From Acidimicrobiia bacterium (lineage in GTDB: Bacteria > Actinomycetota > Acidimicrobiia > Acidimicrobiales > JACDCH01), in assembly GCA_013694495.1 (NCBI GenBank), contig JACDCH010000207.1, positions 1-9,243 of the forward strand: a stretch of DNA of 9,243 bases, read 5' to 3'. A model generated the notes under the pieces. It had not been told where the DNA came from. It worked only from the letters and a program-made list of their open reading frames with translations, and did not search any database. Shown here one piece after another: positions 6,132 to 9,243 of the stretch (position 1 is the first letter of the stretch; each line of letters opens with the position of its first letter). A program made the position numbers and the translations under genes.

Positions 6132-7340
6132 ATGCCCAGGTACACGTACACCGCCATCGACGCCGCCGGCGTCACCGTCTCCGGGGTGCTCCAGGCGGGC
6201 ACCCTGCCCCTGGCGAACAACGACCTCTACCAGCGCGACCTCCACCCCTTGGCGGTGGAGGAGAAGAAGTCGGTCCTGCAGTTCGAGATCACGAAGAAGA
6301 AGGTCAAGCGCAAGGACCTGATGCACTTCGCCCGCCAGCTGGCGGTGTTCGTGCGCTCCGGCATCCCGATCCTCGAGGGCCTCGAGGTCATCGGCGAGGA
6401 GACGCCGAGCAAGGTGCTGCGCCGGGTCCTCGACGACATGGGTGTGATGCTGCGGGGTGGGGCCCGGTTCGCCGACGCGGCGGCGGCGCATCCCGAGGCG
6501 TTCCCCGTCTTCTTCCTGAGCGTGCTGCGGTCGGCCGAGCTGACCGGCCAGCTCGACACGGTGCTGGAGCAGCTGGCCGACTACATCGAGCGCGAGGTGG
6601 ACGCCCGCTCGAAGGTGACCTCCGCAATGGTCTACCCCGCCATCGTCTTCGGCATGGCGATCATGACGGCGCTCGTCCTCACCGTGTTCGTGATCCCCAA
6701 GTTCGAGACGTTCTTCGCCAGCCTCGACGCGGAGCTGCCCATCTCCACGCGGATGCTGCTCGCCATCTCCGGTTTCGTCGGCACGTGGGGCTGGCTCGTC
6801 GGCATCATCGTCGGGCTCGCCATCGGGGGCCTGTTCGGCGGCGTGCGCACCCGCAGGGGCCGCGACCTGTTCGACCACGTCAAGCTGCGCATGCCCTTCG
6901 TCGCCCCGCTCGTGCGGGCCGCCATCCTCGAGCGCTTCTGCCGGGTGCTCGGATCGATGGTCGCCGCCGGCGTGGCTCTGCCCGACGCCCTCTCGGTGAG
7001 CGCCGACGTGTGCAACAACGCCCGCTACCGCAAGGGCCTCCGCCGGGCGCGCGACGCGATGCTGCGGGGCGAAGGCCTCGCAGGACCACTGGCCGCCACC
7101 GGCCTCTTCCCGCCCGCCGCCCGCCAGATGATCAGGGTCGGGGAGGACACCGGCACGCTCGAGGAGCAGCTCGCCAGCGCCGCCACCTACTTCGACCGCG
7201 AGCTCGACGTGAAGATCAAGAAGTTCACGAGCCTGTTCGAGCCGGCCGTGATCCTGTTCATGGGCGTCGTCGTGGGCTTCGTGGCGGTCGCCATGGTCTC
7301 GGCCATGTACGGCATCTTCAACCAGGCCCAAGAGGTGTGA
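6132..7340 (+). CDS. pilC: Type IV pilus inner-membrane platform protein PilC
   Basis: Polytopic membrane protein (GspF/PilC family, 402 aa, normal length) on which PilB and PilT act to insert or remove pilins. Seen: the N-terminal PRYTYTAIDAAGVTVSGVLQAG signature; a Lys-rich link (55-61); two repeated T2SSF domains (about 66-188 and 268-390), with FARQLAVFVRSGIPILEGL in the first and the related FCRVLGSMVAAGVALPDAL in the second; ELTGQLDTVLEQLADY and its counterpart GEDTGTLEEQLASAATY; and predicted membrane helices near 165-188, 209-236 and 371-393. It begins 7 bases after the pilB stop without a clear ribosome site, so it is probably translationally coupled to pilB. It shares its last base-pairs with a possible GTG start of the next gene. 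Nothing unusual is seen. Confidence 0.95.
   Translation: MPRYTYTAIDAAGVTVSGVLQAGTLPLANNDLYQRDLHPLAVEEKKSVLQFEITKKKVKRKDLMHFARQLAVFVRSGIPILEGLEVIGEETPSKVLRRVLDDMGVMLRGGARFADAAAAHPEAFPVFFLSVLRSAELTGQLDTVLEQLADYIEREVDARSKVTSAMVYPAIVFGMAIMTALVLTVFVIPKFETFFASLDAELPISTRMLLAISGFVGTWGWLVGIIVGLAIGGLFGGVRTRRGRDLFDHVKLRMPFVAPLVRAAILERFCRVLGSMVAAGVALPDALSVSADVCNNARYRKGLRRARDAMLRGEGLAGPLAATGLFPPAARQMIRVGEDTGTLEEQLASAATYFDRELDVKIKKFTSLFEPAVILFMGVVVGFVAVAMVSAMYGIFNQAQEV
7332..7337 (+). promoter_or_regulatory. Ribosome binding site of the first minor prepilin
   Basis: GAGGTG ends 8 bases before ATG 7346, inside the end of pilC. It supports ATG 7346 over the alternative GTG 7337 that overlaps the pilC stop. 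Confidence 0.55.
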
Positions 7341-7345
7341 GCCCG

Positions 7346-7792
7346 ATGCCGGGCCGCCGCAACGAGCGAGGGGTGGCGCTCGTCGAGCTCCTCATCGCCG
7401 TGTCGATCCTCGGCATCTGCTCGGTCGCGCTCCTCGCCGGACTCGGCACCGTCATCCGCACGTCCGCCGACCACCGCGAGAGCGCCGACGCCAACGTGGT
7501 CCTCGTCGACACGGCCGAGTCGATCAAGGCCGCGCCGTTCACGGCACCCTGCGACCCCACCGGCACCGCCTACCTGGCGTACGCCGCCTCGCACACGACG
7601 CTGCCGAACGGCTGGTCGTACGACGACGTGGCCGTCTCGGTCGATTGCGGTCCGCTCGACGAGCAGGAGCAAGGCGTCGAGATCACCGTGTCCGCGTCGG
7701 ACGGCGCAACGTTCGAGCTCGTCGTTGCCAAGGCGCAGAGCTCGGCGGGTGCCGCTGAGCCGGCGCCGACGTCGCCGCCGGCCGGCGCCTGA
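7346..7792 (+). CDS. Minor type IV prepilin (PilV/GspI-like)
   Basis: Predicted minor pilin of 148 aa that would prime or modify the fibre tip. Seen: a 9-residue basic leader MPGRRNERG, then VALVELLIAVSILGICSVALLAGLGTVI, a prepilin peptidase site with Glu5 kept but Val rather than Phe at mature position 1. The membrane helix covers about residues 10-33. A soluble domain follows with a Cys pair (APCDP and SVDCG), a beta-rich region (VEITVSASDGATFELVVA), and a Pro/Ala-rich tail. Size and position after pilC resemble PilV-type minor pilins, but I cannot assign a specific subtype. The stop codon overlaps the start of the next gene by one base (TGATG), so the two are almost certainly co-translated. 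Confidence 0.85.
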   Translation: MPGRRNERGVALVELLIAVSILGICSVALLAGLGTVIRTSADHRESADANVVLVDTAESIKAAPFTAPCDPTGTAYLAYAASHTTLPNGWSYDDVAVSVDCGPLDEQEQGVEITVSASDGATFELVVAKAQSSAGAAEPAPTSPPAGA

Positions 7793-9243
7793 TGGCCACG
7801 GCTTCGGACCGCCGCCGGGGCGACGGCGAGCGGGGCACCACCCTCGTCGAGATGCTGGCCGCGGTCAGCATCTCCTCGATCGTCATCAGCGCCATCGCCA
7901 TGGCGCTCGTCCTCGCGTTCCGGACCACCGGGCAGGCCTCCGACCGCTTCATCGAGTCCCACGGCAGCGAGCTGCTGGTCAGCGTGTTCGTGCCCGACGT
8001 GCAGAGCGCCGTCGTGGCCCCGGTGGCCGAAGCGGATTGCGCCGGCCAGAGCGCCGGCGACGTGCTGCAGCTCGCCGGCGACCGCTTCTACGCCGGGTAC
8101 CACCTCGACGGCGCCGAGCTCACCCGCTGGGTGTGCGAAGGCGGCGCGTCACCGACCTCGCGGGTCGTCGCCAGCCGGGTCGCGTCGGCCGTGGCGCTGC
8201 CGCCCCTGGAAGAGGCTTCCGGCCGGATCGGCCTCCGGATCATCACCACGTCCGGGCGCAGCTACACCGTCGCGGCCACTCCCCGCACCGGCGCCCTCGA
8301 TCTCGCGCCGCCCAACTACGCCCCGGTGGCTGTGGCCGACAGCTACGCCGGCGACCAGGACGTGGTGCTCGACCGCACCGCCGCGGTCGGCGTGCTCGCC
8401 AACGACACCGACGCCAACGACGACGTGCTCGAGGCCCGGCTCGTCACGACCACCCTCCAGGGCTCCCTCGTCCTGCGGAGCGACGGGTCGTTCACCTACA
8501 CGCCGGTTGCCCTCTTCTCCGGCACGGACACGTTCACGTACACGGCGTCCGACGGAACCGTGGACAGCGAGGCGGTGACGGTCACGATCGCGGTCAACAC
8601 CACCGTCCTGCCCAACACCGCCCCGACCGCGGTGGCCGACAGCTACACCACGGCCGAGGACGTGCCGCTGACGGTCGCCGCGCCCGGCCTCCTCGGCAAC
8701 GACACCGATCCCGAGGCCGACGTCCTCACCGTCGTCAACGTCAGCGGAGCCTCGGCCGGCATCCTGACGGCGAACCCCGACGGCTCCTTCACCTACACCC
8801 CGCCGCCGAACTTCTTTGGCACCGTCACCTTCACCTACCGGGCCAGCGACAGCACCCTCACCAGCCCCCCCGCCACCGTCACCATCACCGTCACCCCCGC
8901 CAACGACGCCCCCATCGCGGTCGCTGACAGCTACACGGTCGCCGAAGACACCACCCTGACCGTCGCCGCCACCGGCCTCCTCGCCAACGACACCGACGTC
9001 GACCCCGGCACCACCCTCACCGCCACCGCCCACAGCACCCTCGCCGGCCTCACCGCCAACGCCAACGGCTCCTTCACCTACACCCCGCCGCCGAACTTCT
9101 CCGGCACCGTCACCTTCACCTACCGCGCCAGCGACAGCACCCTCACCAGCCCCCCCGCCACCGTCACCATCACCGTCACCCCCGCCAACGACGCCCCCAT
9201 CGCGGTCGCTGACAGCTACACGGTCGCCGAAGACACCACCCTG
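7792..9243 (+). CDS. Prepilin fused to tandem cadherin/Ig-like repeats, 3' partial (candidate pilus adhesin)
   Basis: The frame is open from ATG 7792 to the window end (484 residues seen, no stop). Seen: leader MATASDRRRGDGERG, then TTLVEMLAAVSISSIVISAIAMALVLAF, a prepilin peptidase site with Glu5 (residue 20) and Thr at mature position 1; a PilW/PulJ-like globular part (about 38-170) with a Cys pair (C83, C115); then repeats starting at residues 175, 275, 371 and 466, each 95-100 aa. Each repeat begins like NDAPIAVADSYTVAED, has LLANDTD and GSFTYTPPPNFSGT, and ends VTITVTP, the style of bacterial cadherin-like/Big_9 domains; the NDTD and Asp-rich turns suggest Ca2+ sites. The likely role is a minor pilin carrying a surface-exposed adhesive or spacer stalk. 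It has no ribosome site; the start overlaps the previous stop. The total repeat number and C-terminus lie outside the window. Confidence 0.88.
   Translation, partial: MATASDRRRGDGERGTTLVEMLAAVSISSIVISAIAMALVLAFRTTGQASDRFIESHGSELLVSVFVPDVQSAVVAPVAEADCAGQSAGDVLQLAGDRFYAGYHLDGAELTRWVCEGGASPTSRVVASRVASAVALPPLEEASGRIGLRIITTSGRSYTVAATPRTGALDLAPPNYAPVAVADSYAGDQDVVLDRTAAVGVLANDTDANDDVLEARLVTTTLQGSLVLRSDGSFTYTPVALFSGTDTFTYTASDGTVDSEAVTVTIAVNTTVLPNTAPTAVADSYTTAEDVPLTVAAPGLLGNDTDPEADVLTVVNVSGASAGILTANPDGSFTYTPPPNFFGTVTFTYRASDSTLTSPPATVTITVTPANDAPIAVADSYTVAEDTTLTVAATGLLANDTDVDPGTTLTATAHSTLAGLTANANGSFTYTPPPNFSGTVTFTYRASDSTLTSPPATVTITVTPANDAPIAVADSYTVAEDTTL
8782..8958 (+). repeat. Near-identical direct repeat, copy A
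   Basis: These 177 bases match 9067-9243 at 174 positions with a period of 285. The differences are TTT versus TCC (two bases) and CGG versus CGC (one base). The match spans the end of one protein repeat and the start of the next. Confidence 0.95.
9067..9243 (+). repeat. Near-identical direct repeat, copy B
   Basis: Second copy of the 177-base segment at 8782-8958. It reaches the window edge, so the identity may extend further. Confidence 0.95.

Larger units (their letters stand above)
8314..9243 (+). repeat. Tandem Big_9/cadherin-like coding repeats (four seen, last one partial)
   Basis: Units begin at 8314, 8614, 8902 and 9187, spaced 300, 288 and 285 bases. The first two units differ clearly in DNA, while the later ones are nearly the same. 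They code for the repeat domains of the prepilin fusion and continue past the window end. Confidence 0.9.

Noticed and set aside
4214..6220. Minus-strand open frame (668 codons) opposite pilB
   Set aside because: It is His/Gly/Asp-rich and without motifs, a mirror of pilB codons, and it would cover the control region.
6099..7331. Minus-strand open frame (410 codons) opposite pilC
   Set aside because: Composition is typical of an antisense shadow, with no recognisable domain. pilC is certain on the other strand.
8149..9033. Minus-strand Gly/Val/Asp-rich frame and plus-strand His/Arg-rich frame over the repeat region
   Set aside because: Both are low-complexity readings of the wrong frame. 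The frame starting at 7792 gives coherent Ig/cadherin-like repeats.
8782..9243. CRISPR array or insertion element as the source of the direct repeats
   Set aside because: The period is 285 bases, the repeats are in frame and encode a known type of protein domain, and there are no spacers or terminal inverted repeats.
1..9243. tRNA, rRNA, riboswitch, integrase or transposase genes
   Set aside because: None was recognised in the coding or intergenic sequence, and there is no sign of a mobile-element boundary.

Overview
The window is very GC-rich coding DNA with C/G-ending codons throughout. The gene set and sequence style suggest a high-GC actinomycete, possibly of the Acidimicrobiia type; this is inferred from composition and gene content, and no rRNA or other marker gene is present to confirm it. 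Apart from two genes, everything belongs to a type IV pilus (T4P) locus with a cyclic-di-GMP signalling gene beside it.

Layout from left to right. (1) 1-1303 (+): 3' part of a GGDEF-EAL protein whose reading frame is broken by one extra A at 1145-1147, in the EAL domain. (2) 1460-1675 (+): a small one-helix membrane or secreted protein that overlaps the next start by 8 bases. (3) 1668-2834 (+): PilT, the retraction ATPase. (4) 2882-3574 (+): a DUF429 family protein (RNase H-like fold) that seems to lack two of the usual acidic residues. (5) 3592-3626: a perfect 16-bp hairpin between convergent genes, with a second hairpin (3649-3672) just after the pilin stop. (6) 3686-4048 (-): PilA, the major pilin. 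(7) 4049-4330: a 282-bp divergent control region containing a striking array of CCAAC/GTTGG boxes at exact 11-base steps, arranged as a large inverted repeat. (8) 4331-6124 (+): PilB, the extension ATPase, with a probable N-terminal c-di-GMP-binding MshEN domain. (9) 6132-7340 (+): PilC, the platform protein. (10) 7346-7792 (+): a minor prepilin. (11) 7792 to beyond 9243 (+): a second prepilin whose N-terminal pilin part is fused to tandem cadherin/Ig-like repeats and which runs off the window.

Together these make the pilus motor (PilB, PilT, PilC), the main fibre subunit (PilA) and two minor pilins, one carrying what looks like an adhesive repeat stalk. The pilB-pilC-minor pilin-adhesin genes are packed with gaps or overlaps of a few bases and look like one operon. 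pilA is transcribed away from it from the shared control region. A c-di-GMP enzyme gene and a PilB with c-di-GMP-binding motifs in the same window suggest second-messenger control of pilus extension.

The observations most worth following are the phased box array between pilA and pilB, the prepilin-adhesin fusion with near-identical DNA repeats, the frameshift in the GGDEF-EAL gene, and the apparently inactive DUF429 protein.
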